NCBI RefSeq assembly: GCF_030316885.1
Contig: NZ_JASZYQ010000003.1
Location: forward strand, 248,001-312,000
DNA length: 64,000 nucleotides
Origin: Variovorax jilinensis
GTDB lineage: Bacteria; Pseudomonadota; Gammaproteobacteria; Burkholderiales; Burkholderiaceae_C
Direction of reading: 5' to 3'
In this document: in pieces, positions 1-9,700 of the stretch
Position numbering within the stretch: position 1 is the first letter of the stretch
How the letters are laid out: each line of letters starts with the position of its first letter
Program-made: the position numbers and the translations under genes
The notes under the pieces: model-generated
The model's input: the letters and a program-made list of their open reading frames with translations, nothing else
Told to the model about the DNA's origin: nothing
The model's database searches: none

Positions 1-425
1 CCGCGCGGGTTCGGCACATAGGCCGTGAAGACCTCCAGTCCGTCCATCGCGAGGATGCGCGCGCCATCGAGCTCGACCGGCAGCGGCAGCGTGGTTTCGG
101 GCGGCGTGCGCAGGAAGGTCACGACGCGCTTGGCCCCGGGCGCAAGCCGGTGCGCGGCATACGGGTCTGCCTCGAGCAGCGCGCGCAGGGCCTCGACCGA
201 ACGCACCAGCGTCGGAAAGCGCCGCCCGAGATGCTGTTCCATCGCCGCCTCGGCCCGGCGTTCGAGCGCGGCCCGCGCCATCGCGCGCGAATCGAACACC
301 ACGTTGCCGCTCGACAGCACCGTCTTCACTTCGCTGAATCCCGCGCTTTCGAAACAGCCCTTGAGCGCCGGCATCCGGGCGTTCATCGGGCTCACGCCGC
401 GAAGGAAGGCGACGTAGCGCGCCAC
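1..425 (-). CDS. DUF1697 family protein, C-terminus outside window
   Basis: The reverse strand reads VARYVAFLRGVSPMNARMPA followed by a segment ending in SGNVVFDSRAM. This matches the N-terminal signature of DUF1697 proteins, small cytoplasmic proteins of unknown role whose usual opening is an 'ALLRGINVG' strand and a later 'SGNVVF' strand. About 141 codons are visible and the gene runs off the left edge. The start is taken as the GTG at 425, preceded by GAGG on the reverse strand; it lies 4 bases after the ygfZ stop, so the two genes are probably cotranscribed. Family membership is clear from the N-terminus; no function can be assigned. Confidence 0.75.
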   Translation of the reverse strand, partial: MARYVAFLRGVSPMNARMPALKGCFESAGFSEVKTVLSSGNVVFDSRAMARAALERRAEAAMEQHLGRRFPTLVRSVEALRALLEADPYAAHRLAPGAKRVVTFLRTPPETTLPLPVELDGARILAMDGLEVFTAYVPNPR

Positions 426-429
426 GTCC

Positions 430-1359
430 TCAGAGGTCTTCGAGCAGCGGGTAGGGCAGCGGCTCGACGGCCAGCGCGGGCCCGTCGGCCGCACGCGCAT
501 GCAGACCGCCCGCGTCGAGCGCCGCGATCTGGATCGAGATCAGCGCCGCCCAGCCGCCGCCTGGTGCGGGCGCAGCCTGCGCCACCGTGCCGACCGGCTG
601 TCCGGGATCGTTGGCCGCGAAGACCTCGTCGCCCGCGGCGAGTTCGGCATCGGCCTGAACGAGGTAGGTGCGGCGCTTGAGCGTGCCGCGGAACTGGCTG
701 CGCGCGACGATCTCCTGGCCCGGGTAGCAGCCCTTCTTGAAATTGACGCCGCCCACCGACTCGTAGTTGATCATCTGCGGCACGAAGGTCTCGACCACCG
801 GCGTCGTCAGCGTCACGATGCCGCTTCGGACCTCGCTCCATTGCCACGTGGCGGGGTCCATGGGCGCACCCTGCGGCGCGGGCGCGCCGGCCGGGGCGAT
901 CCAGAGCGCGCGCGGCACGCCGTCGGCCGGATAGAGCGCCACGGCATGGGCTTCGCCGCCGTGCAGGGTGATGGCGGTGCCGGGCAGGGCCGAGGCGTCG
1001 ACGCCGTTGGCGGTCAGGGCGCTGCCGGCCAGGCCGTAGAGCGCGAAATCGGCGCTGGCGTCCGTCAGTTTCGCCTTGGCGCGCAGCACGTACATCGACA
1101 GCCGCTTCAGCGTCGCGGCCAGGATGTCGCGGCTCAAGACCAGCAGGATGCGCTCGGGCTCGGGCCGGATGCCGATGAAGCTCGCGATCGCCCGGCCCTT
1201 GGCGGTGCACAGTGCCGCGAGCCGGGCCTCGGAGGCACCGAGCAGCACGAAGTCCTGGGTCAGCTGGCCGTGCAGGAAGCTGGCGGCGTCGGGGCCTTCG
1301 GCGCGGATCACGCCGAGGTGGGAGAGGGCGGCAACGCCATTCGGAACGACTGAGGTCAT
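430..1359 (-). CDS. ygfZ: YgfZ-like folate-binding Fe-S cluster repair protein
   Basis: The 309-residue protein belongs to the YgfZ/GcvT-like family. In other bacteria these proteins use tetrahydrofolate to help make or repair iron-sulfur enzymes such as MiaB. The family signature K-G-C-Y-x-G-Q-E is present as KKGCYPGQEIVARSQFRG at about residue 210; its cysteine is the conserved functional residue. The N-terminus (VIRAEGPDAASFLHGQLTQD) also fits the family. The ATG at 1359 is chosen because homology begins directly after it; a reading frame stays open upstream, but that part has no family similarity. It is divergent from mltG with 127 bp between the starts, which should hold both promoters. 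Confidence 0.9.
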   Translation of the reverse strand: MTSVVPNGVAALSHLGVIRAEGPDAASFLHGQLTQDFVLLGASEARLAALCTAKGRAIASFIGIRPEPERILLVLSRDILAATLKRLSMYVLRAKAKLTDASADFALYGLAGSALTANGVDASALPGTAITLHGGEAHAVALYPADGVPRALWIAPAGAPAPQGAPMDPATWQWSEVRSGIVTLTTPVVETFVPQMINYESVGGVNFKKGCYPGQEIVARSQFRGTLKRRTYLVQADAELAAGDEVFAANDPGQPVGTVAQAAPAPGGGWAALISIQIAALDAGGLHARAADGPALAVEPLPYPLLEDL

Positions 1360-1486
1360 CGCTGAATTATCATGGTCGACCGTGTTCCGTTCGGCCCGCA
1401 GGGCTACCCGATTCCCGGCCGACTGCTTCCCGCCAACCCACCGCCAGCCCTTTTTCCCCGGAACTCCCGGAACCCACCCGGAACCC

Positions 1487-2569
1487 GTGCGCCGCTTCTT
1501 CCTCACACTTTTCCTGCTGGCCTCCGTGCTCGTCCTCGGGGCCGGCGCGGCGGGCCTCTGGTGGGTCAACCAGCCGCTCAAGCTGCCCGCGCCCAATGTC
1601 GACCTGTCGGTCGAGCCCGGCACCACGCCGCGCGGCATCGCGCAGGCGGTGGCCGATGCCGGCGTCGACGTGCCGCCGCAACTGCTCTACCTGTGGTTCC
1701 GCTTCTCGGGCCAGGACCGCCAGATGCGTGCCGGCAGCTACGAACTCGACCGTGGCGTCACGCCGCGCACGCTGCTCAGCATCCTGGTGCGCGGCGAGGA
1801 GGCGACCCGCAGCCTGGTGCTGGTCGAGGGCTGGAACTTCCGCCAGGTGCGCGCCGCGCTGGCCAAGGCCGAGCAGCTCAAGCCCGAAACCGCCGGCCGC
1901 AGCGACGAGGAACTGATGGCCCTGCTGGGCCGCCCTGGCGTGCATCCGGAAGGCCGCTTCTTCCCCGACACCTACACCTACTCGAAGGGCTCGACCGACG
2001 TCGCGCTGCTGCAGCGCGCGATGCGGGCGATGGACAGGAAGATCGACGCGGCCTGGAGCGCCCGTGCCGCCGACCTGCCGCTCAAGACGCCCGACGAGGC
2101 GTTGATCCTGGCCAGCATTGTCGAAAAGGAGACAGGCAAGCCGCAGGACCGGGCCGAGATCTCCGCCGTCTTCCACAATCGCCTGCGGCTCGGCATGCCG
2201 CTGCAGACCGACCCGACCGTGATCTACGGCCTCGGCACCCGCTACGACGGCAACCTGCGAAAGCGCGACCTGCAGGCCGACACGCCCTGGAACACCTACA
2301 CGCGCAACGGCCTGCCGCCGACGCCGATCGCGATGCCCGGCAAGGCCGCGCTGCTCGCGGCCGTGCAGCCGGCGCAGAGCAAGTCGCTCTACTTCGTGTC
2401 GCGCGGCGACGGCAGCAGCCAGTTCAGCCGCTCGCTCGACGATCACAACCGGGCCGTCAACCGCTACCAGCGCGGCGGCGGTGGCACCAGCACCAGCAAC
2501 GGCGGCAACAACAGCGGCGGCGCCGATCCAGGCAGCAGCGCCGACCCCCAACAGCGGAGCGGGCAATGA
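1487..2569 (+). CDS. mltG: Endolytic murein transglycosylase MltG
   Basis: This 360-residue inner-membrane enzyme (YceG family) cleaves nascent peptidoglycan strands and is thought to set glycan chain length. The GTG start is followed at once by an uncleaved signal anchor ([20 protein letters not shown]), then a LysM-like part and the catalytic domain with SIVEKETG, where Glu213 is the catalytic acid, and [20 protein letters not shown]. The last 35 or so residues are a Gly/Ser/Asn-rich low-complexity tail, longer than in most homologues. Its TGA overlaps the tmk ATG (ATGA). The mltG-tmk-holB order is widely conserved in proteobacteria, which supports the call. Confidence 0.93.
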   Translation: MRRFFLTLFLLASVLVLGAGAAGLWWVNQPLKLPAPNVDLSVEPGTTPRGIAQAVADAGVDVPPQLLYLWFRFSGQDRQMRAGSYELDRGVTPRTLLSILVRGEEATRSLVLVEGWNFRQVRAALAKAEQLKPETAGRSDEELMALLGRPGVHPEGRFFPDTYTYSKGSTDVALLQRAMRAMDRKIDAAWSARAADLPLKTPDEALILASIVEKETGKPQDRAEISAVFHNRLRLGMPLQTDPTVIYGLGTRYDGNLRKRDLQADTPWNTYTRNGLPPTPIAMPGKAALLAAVQPAQSKSLYFVSRGDGSSQFSRSLDDHNRAVNRYQRGGGGTSTSNGGNNSGGADPGSSADPQQRSGQ

Positions 2570-3219
2570 AGAAGGGTTTGTTCCTGAGCCTCGAAGGCAT
2601 CGACGGCGCCGGCAAGTCCAGCCACATCGACGCGCTCGAGGCGCTGTTCGCCGGCCTCGGCCGGAGCGTGACCCGCACCCGCGAGCCCGGCGGCACGGCG
2701 CTGGCCGAGAAGCTGCGCACCATGGTCCTGGCCGAGTCCATGGACCCGCTGACCGAGTCGTTGCTGGTCTTCGCGGCACGCCGCGACCACGTGGTGCAGG
2801 TGATCGAACCCGCGCTCGCACGCGGCGAGGTGCTGCTGTGCGACCGCTTCACCGACGCCACCTTCGCCTACCAGGGCGCGGGCCGCGGCTTCGATGCCGC
2901 GGTGCTCGAAACGCTCGAAGGCTGGGTGCAGGCCCGGCCCACGGGCGCGCTGCTGCAGCCCGACCTCACGCTGTGGTTCGACCTCCCGCCCGAAGCCGCG
3001 GCCGAGCGGCTCGCGGGTGCCCGGCTGCCCGACCGGTTCGAATCGCAGCCGGTCGAATTCTTTCGCCGCGTGGCAGCGGGCTATGCGCAGCGTGCGGCCG
3101 CGGCGCCGCGCTTCGCGCGCATCGACGCCAGCCGTTCGCGCGAACAGGTCTGGCAGCAGGTCGAGGGCGTGCTCGCCGAGCGCGGGCTGCTGGGCATGCA
3201 TCCCGGAAGCCAGGCATGA
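2566..3219 (+). CDS. tmk: Thymidylate kinase
   Basis: The 217-residue enzyme phosphorylates dTMP to dTDP with ATP for DNA synthesis in the cytosol. The P-loop GIDGAGKSS is at residues 11-19, the dTMP-binding DRF motif ([16 protein letters not shown]) begins at about 92, and EPGGT at 40-44 is the usual early motif. Length is normal for bacterial Tmk. It overlaps mltG upstream and holB downstream by 4 bp each, so translation of the three genes is probably coupled. Confidence 0.97.
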   Translation: MKKGLFLSLEGIDGAGKSSHIDALEALFAGLGRSVTRTREPGGTALAEKLRTMVLAESMDPLTESLLVFAARRDHVVQVIEPALARGEVLLCDRFTDATFAYQGAGRGFDAAVLETLEGWVQARPTGALLQPDLTLWFDLPPEAAAERLAGARLPDRFESQPVEFFRRVAAGYAQRAAAAPRFARIDASRSREQVWQQVEGVLAERGLLGMHPGSQA

Positions 3220-4235
3220 CGCCCGATTCCCTGCCGGCCTGGCTGGGCCAGTCGCTCGCCGAGCTGCTGCGCCAGCGCGGCCATGCCTGGCTGCTGCAGG
3301 GACCTTCGGGCCTGGGCCAGTACGAACTGGGCCTCGCGATGGCCGCAGCCTGGCTCTGCGAACAGCCCGATGCAGCCGATGGGGGCGGCGCCTGCGGCCA
3401 CTGCCCGAGCTGCCATGCGATCGCGGTGCGCACCCATGCCGACCTCTGCGTGCTGATGCCCGAGGTCGAGATGCAGGCCCTGGGCTGGCCCCTGTCCGAG
3501 AAGGCGCAGGCCGACATCGACGACAAGAAGCGCAAGCCCAGCCGCGAGATCCGGGTCGAGGCGATGCGCGATGCCATCGGCTTCGCCCAGCGCACCAGCG
3601 CCCGCGGCCGTGGCAAGGCGGTGCTGGTCTATCCGGCCGAGCGCATGAACATGGTCACGGCCAATGCGCTGCTGAAGACGCTCGAGGAGCCAGTCGGCGA
3701 CGTGCGCTTCGTGCTCGCGAGCGAGGCCGCCTGGCAACTGCTGCCGACCATCCGGAGCCGCTGCCTGGGCTTCACGCTGCCCTGGCCCGAGGACGCGCAA
3801 GCCCGCACCTGGCTCGAAGGGCAGGGCGTGCCCGCTGCCGATGCGCCGGGCCTGCTGCGCGCGGCGGGTGGCCGGCCCAGCGACGCGCTGCGCCTGGCCG
3901 CCCAGGGCCAGGCCCCCAGGGGCTGGTCGCAACTGCCGAAGGCGATGGCACGCGGCGAGGTCGGCGCGCTGGCCGACCAGTCGCCGGCCCAGGCCATCGG
4001 GGCGCTGCAGAAGCTTTGCCACGACCTGATGGCCGCCGAATGCGGCGCCGCTCCGCGATTCTTCGAAAGCGCCGACCTGCCGCCCGTGCCTTCTCGCGCG
4101 GCGCTCGCGCGCTGGTCCCGATCGCTCGCAAGTGCGGCAAAAACCGCAGAACACCCGTTCAATCCGGGCCTGATGCTCGAAGCCCTTGTGAGCGAGGCGC
4201 GAACCACCCTAAACTCGGCACGCCCCCGCCCATGA
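3216..4235 (+). CDS. holB: DNA polymerase III subunit delta'
   Basis: This 339-residue AAA+ protein is the delta' subunit of the clamp loader that places the beta sliding clamp on DNA. The P-loop region reads [11 protein letters not shown], without the usual GKT, as expected because delta' does not hydrolyse ATP. A zinc-binding cluster (CGHCPSCH) follows, and [10 protein letters not shown] and the sensor-like RSRC motif are present. The ATG lies within the tmk stop overlap (ATGA), and the TGA overlaps the pilZ start in the same way. Confidence 0.95.
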   Translation: MTPDSLPAWLGQSLAELLRQRGHAWLLQGPSGLGQYELGLAMAAAWLCEQPDAADGGGACGHCPSCHAIAVRTHADLCVLMPEVEMQALGWPLSEKAQADIDDKKRKPSREIRVEAMRDAIGFAQRTSARGRGKAVLVYPAERMNMVTANALLKTLEEPVGDVRFVLASEAAWQLLPTIRSRCLGFTLPWPEDAQARTWLEGQGVPAADAPGLLRAAGGRPSDALRLAAQGQAPRGWSQLPKAMARGEVGALADQSPAQAIGALQKLCHDLMAAECGAAPRFFESADLPPVPSRAALARWSRSLASAAKTAEHPFNPGLMLEALVSEARTTLNSARPRP

Positions 4236-4606
4236 ACACACCCGCCGCCCCCACCCCCTCCGCGCCCGCCCGGCCCAGCGTCATCCAGCTGGCGATCAAG
4301 GAGAAGGGCGCGCTCTACGCGGCCTACATCCCGCTGTTCGCTGAAGGCGGAATATTCATCCCTACCGCGCGCGAGTACCGCCTGGGCGACGACGTCTACG
4401 TGCTGCTCACGCTACCCGAGGATCCTCAGCGCTATCCGGTGGCCGGCAAGGTCGCCTGGATCACGCCTGCGCGTGCCGCGGGCAACCGGGCGCCCGGCGT
4501 CGGCATCCGCTTTCCGTCCGACGAGAAGTCGCGCCAGCTGAAGGCGCGCATCGAGGAAGCCCTGGGTGCGACCCTGGCTTCCGACCGCGCCACCCAGACC
4601 ATCTGA
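4232..4606 (+). CDS. pilZ: PilZ domain protein, type IV pilus assembly type
   Basis: The 124-residue protein is a single PilZ domain (EGGIFIPTAREYRLGDDVYV, then a beta-rich stretch ending GVGIRF). The RxxxR and D/NxSxxG residues that bind cyclic di-GMP are not visible. This fits the original PilZ of Pseudomonas and Xanthomonas, which acts in type IV pilus biogenesis without binding the nucleotide. Its position directly after holB is the conserved place for pilZ in gamma- and betaproteobacteria. No pilus genes are in the window, so the pilus role rests on family knowledge. Confidence 0.88.
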   Translation: MNTPAAPTPSAPARPSVIQLAIKEKGALYAAYIPLFAEGGIFIPTAREYRLGDDVYVLLTLPEDPQRYPVAGKVAWITPARAAGNRAPGVGIRFPSDEKSRQLKARIEEALGATLASDRATQTI

Positions 4607-4725
4607 CCTCTCCCGGCCGCGCGGCCCGGGTCCCGAGGCCCGCCGGCGACGCGGCGGCATCGCAATGGCGACAATGGAGGGCCGCGACACCGCTGCTCGC
4701 TGCCTTCGCCTTCGTTCTCCCCGCC

Positions 4726-5532
4726 ATGTTCACCGACTCCCACTGCCACCTGACCTTTCCCGAGTTCGCGGACCAGATGCCGCAGATTCGCGCCGCCATG
4801 GCGGCCGCCCAGGTCGACCGGGCGCTCTGCATCTGCACCACGCTCGAGGAATTCCCCGCCGTGCAGGCCCTGGCCGAGCAGCACGACAACTTCTGGGCCA
4901 GCGTGGGCGTTCATCCCGACAACGAGGACATCCTCGAGCCCACGGTCGAAGGCCTGGTCGAGCGCGCCGGACTGCCGAAGGTGATCGCGATCGGCGAGAC
5001 CGGGCTCGACTACTACCAGATGGAAGAGCGCAAGGGCGGCCGCAGCATCGCCGACATGGAATGGCAGCGCGACCGCTTCCGGGTCCACATCCGGGCGGCG
5101 CAACAGACCCGCCTGCCGCTCGTGATCCACACGCGCGAGGCCTCGGCAGACACGCTCGCGATACTCCGGGAAGAGGGCGAGGACGGCGGCGCACAAGCGG
5201 CCGGTGGCGTCTTCCACTGCTTCACCGAGACCGCCGAGGTGGCGCGCGCGGCACTCGACCTCGGCTTCTACATCTCGTTCTCGGGCATCCTGACCTTCAA
5301 GAAGGCGCAGGACCTGCGCGACGTCGCGGCCTTCGTGCCGCTCGACCGCATGCTGATCGAGACCGACAGCCCCTACCTGGCGCCCGTGCCGTACCGGGGC
5401 AAGACCAACAACCCCTCGTACGTGCCTTTCGTGGCGCAGCAGATCGCGCAGCTGCGCCAGCTGCCCGTGGAAGCCATCGCCAAGGCGACGAGCGACAACT
5501 TCCAGACCCTGTTCAGCGCGGTCGCATCATGA
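4726..5532 (+). CDS. tatD: TatD family metal-dependent hydrolase (DNase-like)
   Basis: The 268-residue TIM-barrel enzyme belongs to the TatD family, whose characterised members are 3'-5' exonucleases. Metal ligands are visible: H6 and H8 in SHCH, E91 in GETGLDYY, a histidine in VIHTREA, another in FHCFTE, and D in ETDSPYLAP. The region KTNNPSYV is also typical. A 119-bp gap separates it from pilZ. Its TGA overlaps the start of the ankyrin gene, so the two are cotranslated. It could equally be named a YcfH or YjjV subgroup member. Confidence 0.92.
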   Translation: MFTDSHCHLTFPEFADQMPQIRAAMAAAQVDRALCICTTLEEFPAVQALAEQHDNFWASVGVHPDNEDILEPTVEGLVERAGLPKVIAIGETGLDYYQMEERKGGRSIADMEWQRDRFRVHIRAAQQTRLPLVIHTREASADTLAILREEGEDGGAQAAGGVFHCFTETAEVARAALDLGFYISFSGILTFKKAQDLRDVAAFVPLDRMLIETDSPYLAPVPYRGKTNNPSYVPFVAQQIAQLRQLPVEAIAKATSDNFQTLFSAVAS

Positions 5533-6197
5533 CAAATTACTTTAAATATTTCTTGTATCTTGTTGTTCTGTCAGTATCTTTTACTGTTCACGCCAACGAT
5601 TACGACGACTTCTTCCGGGCTGCCAGGGCCGACAACCCGAGCGGCATGAAGAGCCTGTTGGCCAAGGGCTTCGACCCCAACACGCGCGACGAGAAGGGCC
5701 AGACCGGCCTGATGATCGCGATGCGCGAGCCCTCGCCAAAGGTGGTCGACGTGCTGATCGCCTTTCCGAAGACCGACGTCAACGCCCGCAACGCGAGCGA
5801 CGAAAGCCCGCTGATGCTGGCCGCGCTCAAGGGCCAGCAGGACCTCGTGAACCGGCTGATCGAGCGCGATGCCGACATCAACAAGCCCGGCTGGACGCCG
5901 CTGCACTACGCGGCGACGAGCGGGCAGGTGGCGATCATGAAGCAGCTGCTCGACAAGTACGCCTACATCAACGCCCAGTCGCCCAACGGCACCACGCCGC
6001 TCATGATGGCCGCGATGTACGGCTCTGCGGCTGCCGTACAGCTGCTGCTGGACGAAGGTGCGGACGTGGGAACGAAGAACCAGCAGGGCATGACCGCGGC
6101 CGACTTTGCCGAACGCGGCAAGCGACCCGACGCGGTGCAACTGCTCGGCGCCGCGGCCGGTGCCAAACCGAAGAAGCCCGCCGACGGCAAGTGGTGA
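5529..6197 (+). CDS. Exported ankyrin repeat protein
   Basis: The 222-residue protein has a signal peptide (hydrophobic core YFLYLVVLSVSFTV, likely cut after VHA) and then about five ankyrin repeats, for example GWTPLHYAATSGQVAIMKQL and GTTPLMMAAMYGSAAAVQLL. It ends in a lysine/proline-rich tail. Ankyrin repeats mediate protein contacts, here probably in the periplasm; the partner is unknown. The start overlaps the tatD stop (ATGA). The first 70 or so bases, which encode the signal peptide, are strikingly AT-rich and use rare codons (TTT, AAA, TAT, TCA, GTA, ACT), while the rest has the normal high GC. A second exported ankyrin protein is at 37214-37918. Confidence 0.88.
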   Translation: MTNYFKYFLYLVVLSVSFTVHANDYDDFFRAARADNPSGMKSLLAKGFDPNTRDEKGQTGLMIAMREPSPKVVDVLIAFPKTDVNARNASDESPLMLAALKGQQDLVNRLIERDADINKPGWTPLHYAATSGQVAIMKQLLDKYAYINAQSPNGTTPLMMAAMYGSAAAVQLLLDEGADVGTKNQQGMTAADFAERGKRPDAVQLLGAAAGAKPKKPADGKW

Positions 6198-6204
6198 AGA
6201 CTGC

Positions 6205-6630
6205 TCAGCCCTGGAGGGGCGAGGACGCGCTGACGTAACGCGCCGCTTCCTCAGGCGTCATCTGGGCCTCGACCTGGGCCAGTTCGAGCTGCTCGTGGTC
6301 GTGCGCGATCCATTCGAACAGGCGCGAGGGCGGCATCTGGTCGAGGCGGTCCTGATCGCTCCAGCCCCGAAGCCGACGCGGTGCACTCTCGACCAGCATC
6401 TGCAGGAAGAGGGCGCGGCCCAGCTTCACCTCCGAGCGTTCGTCGGGGCTCATGGTCGCGAGCAGCCGTGTCGCGCGCTGCTCAAGGGAGACAAGTTCCT
6501 CCTGCAGCCGGCGCTCGAGCGACCAGTGCTCTTCGAGCAATGATGTCGACAGCTGAACGCAGGTGAGCCGGATGCCGGCCTGGGAGACCCTCTGGAGGAT
6601 CGTCAGCAACTGGGAAACGGAATTCGTCAT
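6205..6630 (-). CDS. Hypothetical protein, helical, about 141 residues
   Basis: I do not recognise this protein. It looks mostly alpha-helical and charged (for example ERRLQEELVSLEQRATRLLA), with no signal peptide or membrane segment. The start is taken as the ATG at 6630 (MTNSVSQLLTILQRVSQAG); the frame stays open for another 60 or so codons upstream, and a second possible ATG lies 16 codons earlier. Neither has a clear ribosome binding site. It converges with the ankyrin gene (7 bases apart) and sits 121 bp downstream of the trehalose/glucan block in the same direction, so it may be cotranscribed with it or stand alone. Confidence 0.6.
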   Translation of the reverse strand: MTNSVSQLLTILQRVSQAGIRLTCVQLSTSLLEEHWSLERRLQEELVSLEQRATRLLATMSPDERSEVKLGRALFLQMLVESAPRRLRGWSDQDRLDQMPPSRLFEWIAHDHEQLELAQVEAQMTPEEAARYVSASSPLQG

Positions 6631-6751
6631 GGTCAGCGATATGAGCCGGTTTAGGGCGATCGCGGCGTAGGACATCGACGCGCCAGCGATGCGCATTCGG
6701 CGCCGAACTGCAACGTCTGGGCCCATCGGCGGGCGTTGGTTCGGTTCGTTG

Positions 6752-9700
6752 CTACCGATACCGGGGCGCCTGCGACGGTTCGCTCGACGTGGTGTCCGCG
6801 CCCACGAGCGCCGCACCCGGGAAGTCGCGCAGCACCGCAGCCAGCTCGACTACGCCGGCGAAGGGCGGGTGCGCTGCGCCGGTCAAGACGTCCACGAGGG
6901 CCTCTGCACCGAGGTCGGCTGGCAGCAGTACCCGCGTGTCGCCCCAGACCTTGCCCCCGAGCGGCGGCTGCCGCCCACCGGCCGCTCGGTCGAGCTGCGC
7001 ATGCAGGCGAACCGCGATCAAGACCAGCACCTGCCCTTCGTGGCGGCGCAGAAAGGCGATCACATGCCCCGCGTGCTCGCCGCGCACCTCGAGCGGCTCG
7101 TAGCTACCCTCGCGGAAGAGCAGGGGCCGGCGGCGGCGCAGCGACAGCAGGCGCCAGATCAGCCACAGCTTGGCGCGGCCGTCCGGCGCCGACAGCGCGA
7201 AGCCGCGCACCGCGGCGGCGAGCGCGGCAGGCGATTCGGACGCCGCCAGCGCCTCGAACTGGTCGAGCAGGATGGCGCGTTCGGCGTAGTCGACCGGCCT
7301 CCGGTTGTCGGGATCGACCAGGCTGCGGTCGATCAGTTCGCAGCCCTGGTAGAGATCGGGCACGCCCGGCGAACCGTACTTGAGCAGCCCCAGGCTGATG
7401 CCGTTGAGCGCGCCGTAGCGATCGAGTGCGCCGACCACCTGGCCCAGGTCCGCGAGGAATGCATTGCCTTCGCGCGGCGCCAGCACGCCACGCACGAAGC
7501 GCTCGAGCGCTGCTTCGTAGGCCGTGTCGGGCCGGGTCCAGCTGGTGCGCGCCTTGCCTTCGCGCGCGGCCTTGTGCATGTAGGCCACGATGCGCTCGGC
7601 ATAGGCCTCTTGCAGCGCCTCGTCGAGCGGCTCCGCGGGCAGGGTGCCGAGCAGCGTCTGGTAGAGCAGGTACTGGTGCGCGGAAGAGACGCCGGCGGCC
7701 AGCGGCGCGTTGAAGTGAGACCAGCGGCGCAGCGCGAGCCGCCACAGGCCCGGCATCTCGGACAGCACGTCGATGCGCAGCCGCACGTCCTCCGAGCGCT
7801 TGTTGTCGTGGGTCGAGGTGGCGAGCATGGTCTGCGGCCAGCGCCGCTGGCGGTCGCTGCTGGCCTCGTGGAAATCGGCCACCGAGACGCCGAGGAAGTC
7901 GGGCTCGCCACCCACCTCGTTGGCCGAGGCCAGCGGAAAGTAGCGATAGAAGGCCGTGTCCTCGACCCCCTTGGCCGCCACCGGCGCGCTGAACTGCTGG
8001 AAGCGGCGCGCGAAGCGCAGGGCCTGGCGCCGCGCTGCGCGGGCCGGCCCGGGTGCCCGCCCGAGCAGCGCCTCGCGCACGAAGCCGAAGACGGAGTCGT
8101 CGGGCAGCGCGAGCCGATCGCGTGCCGCGGCGATCGCCTGGTCGACGTAACGCTCGTCCTGAGGCGCGACCCGCTCGTCGTTGTAGGTGCGGTAGACCGC
8201 GAGGCTGGCAGCCACCGCGGCCAGGACTTCGCGCAGCGTGTTGAGCGAATGGTCGCGGGTGCGGCGGTTTCCCTTGGCGATGGTGAGCAGCGCGATCGAC
8301 AGCACCTCGAGGTCGGAGGCGAGCGTGACGCGTGCCACCTCGCGCTTCGATTGGTAGACGATCTCCTCGAACGAGGGCCCGTCGCCCGTGAAGTCGCGCC
8401 AGATGCGTCGCAGCCGCCCGGCCGCGCGCTCGTCGAGCAGCACCGCGTTGGCCAGGTTCGCGAAGCGGTAGCCGGTGGTGCCGTGGATCGCCCAGGTCAC
8501 GGGAACGTCCTCGTGCGGCGCCGCGATCTTTTCCGCCACGACATAGAGCGGGCGGTCGGGCCGGCCGTCCGCATCGATGCCGCGCGCCGGCAGCCCCGCA
8601 CGAGCGACGAAGCCGTCCTGCAGCCGCTCGAAATAGGCGGCCGGATCCTGCAGGCCGTCCGGATGGTCGATCCGCAGGCCGTCGACCCAGCCGCGCGCGG
8701 CGAGGTCGAGCGCCATCGCATGCGTGGCCTCGAACACCGGGCGGCGCTCGTTGCGCAGCGCCGCCAGTTCGTTGACGTCGAAGAAGCGGCGGTAGTTGAT
8801 CTCGTCGGCCGCCACGCGCCAGTGCGCCAGTCGGTAGGCCTGGGCCTCGAGCAGCCGGTGCAGGCGGTCGGGGTCGTTCCAGGCCTGGACCGCCTGCCCG
8901 ATCGCGCCGGCGACCGCGGGCCTGTCGGCAGCCAGGGCGGCCAGTTGCGCCTTGAGCAGTTCCTTGTCGCGCGCGCGCTCGGCCACCGCACGCCGCTTGG
9001 TGTGATCCATGGCCGGCAGGTGACGCAGCGCCGTGGCGATGCCCGCGAGGGCATCGCTGGCGTCGCCGTCCCCGAGGCTCGCGCAGGCGTGCTCGAGCAG
9101 CACCGCCACGCTGTCGGGTGCGAGCGGAAAGTGATGATCGAAGTAGTGCAGCTCGAAGGCTCCGGCCTCCGCGCGCCAGACCGGCTTCAGCTCTCCGCGC
9201 TCGAGCACCTCGCCGTACGAATCGCCGAGCACGGGCAACAGCACCTTGCCGGCCAGGTGGGGCGTGAGCGGCGTCCAGTCGATGTCGAAATGACGCGCGT
9301 AGCGCGAGGCCCGGCCGTTCTCGAGCACGTCGTTCCACCAGGGGTTGTCGGCCCCGAGCACGCCCATGTGGTTCGGCACCAGGTCGATCAACTGGCCCAT
9401 GCCGCGCGCCTTGAGCGCCTGCGTCAGACGCTCGAAGGCCGCCAGGCCGCCGAGTTCGGGGTTGATCTCGTCATGGGCGACGACGTCGTAGCCGTGCATG
9501 CTGCCGGGCCGCGCGCGATGGATCGGCGAGCAATAGACATGGCTGATGCCGAGCCGCTCGAGGTAGGGCACGATGCGCACCGCGTCGTCGAAGGTGAAGC
9601 CGCTGTGCAGCTGCAGGCGGTAGGTGGCACGCGGCACGCGCATCGGCAGGCCGCGGGCCTGGGCCGCGTGGGCGTCGGTGCGCGGCGAGCGGCGCGGCCG

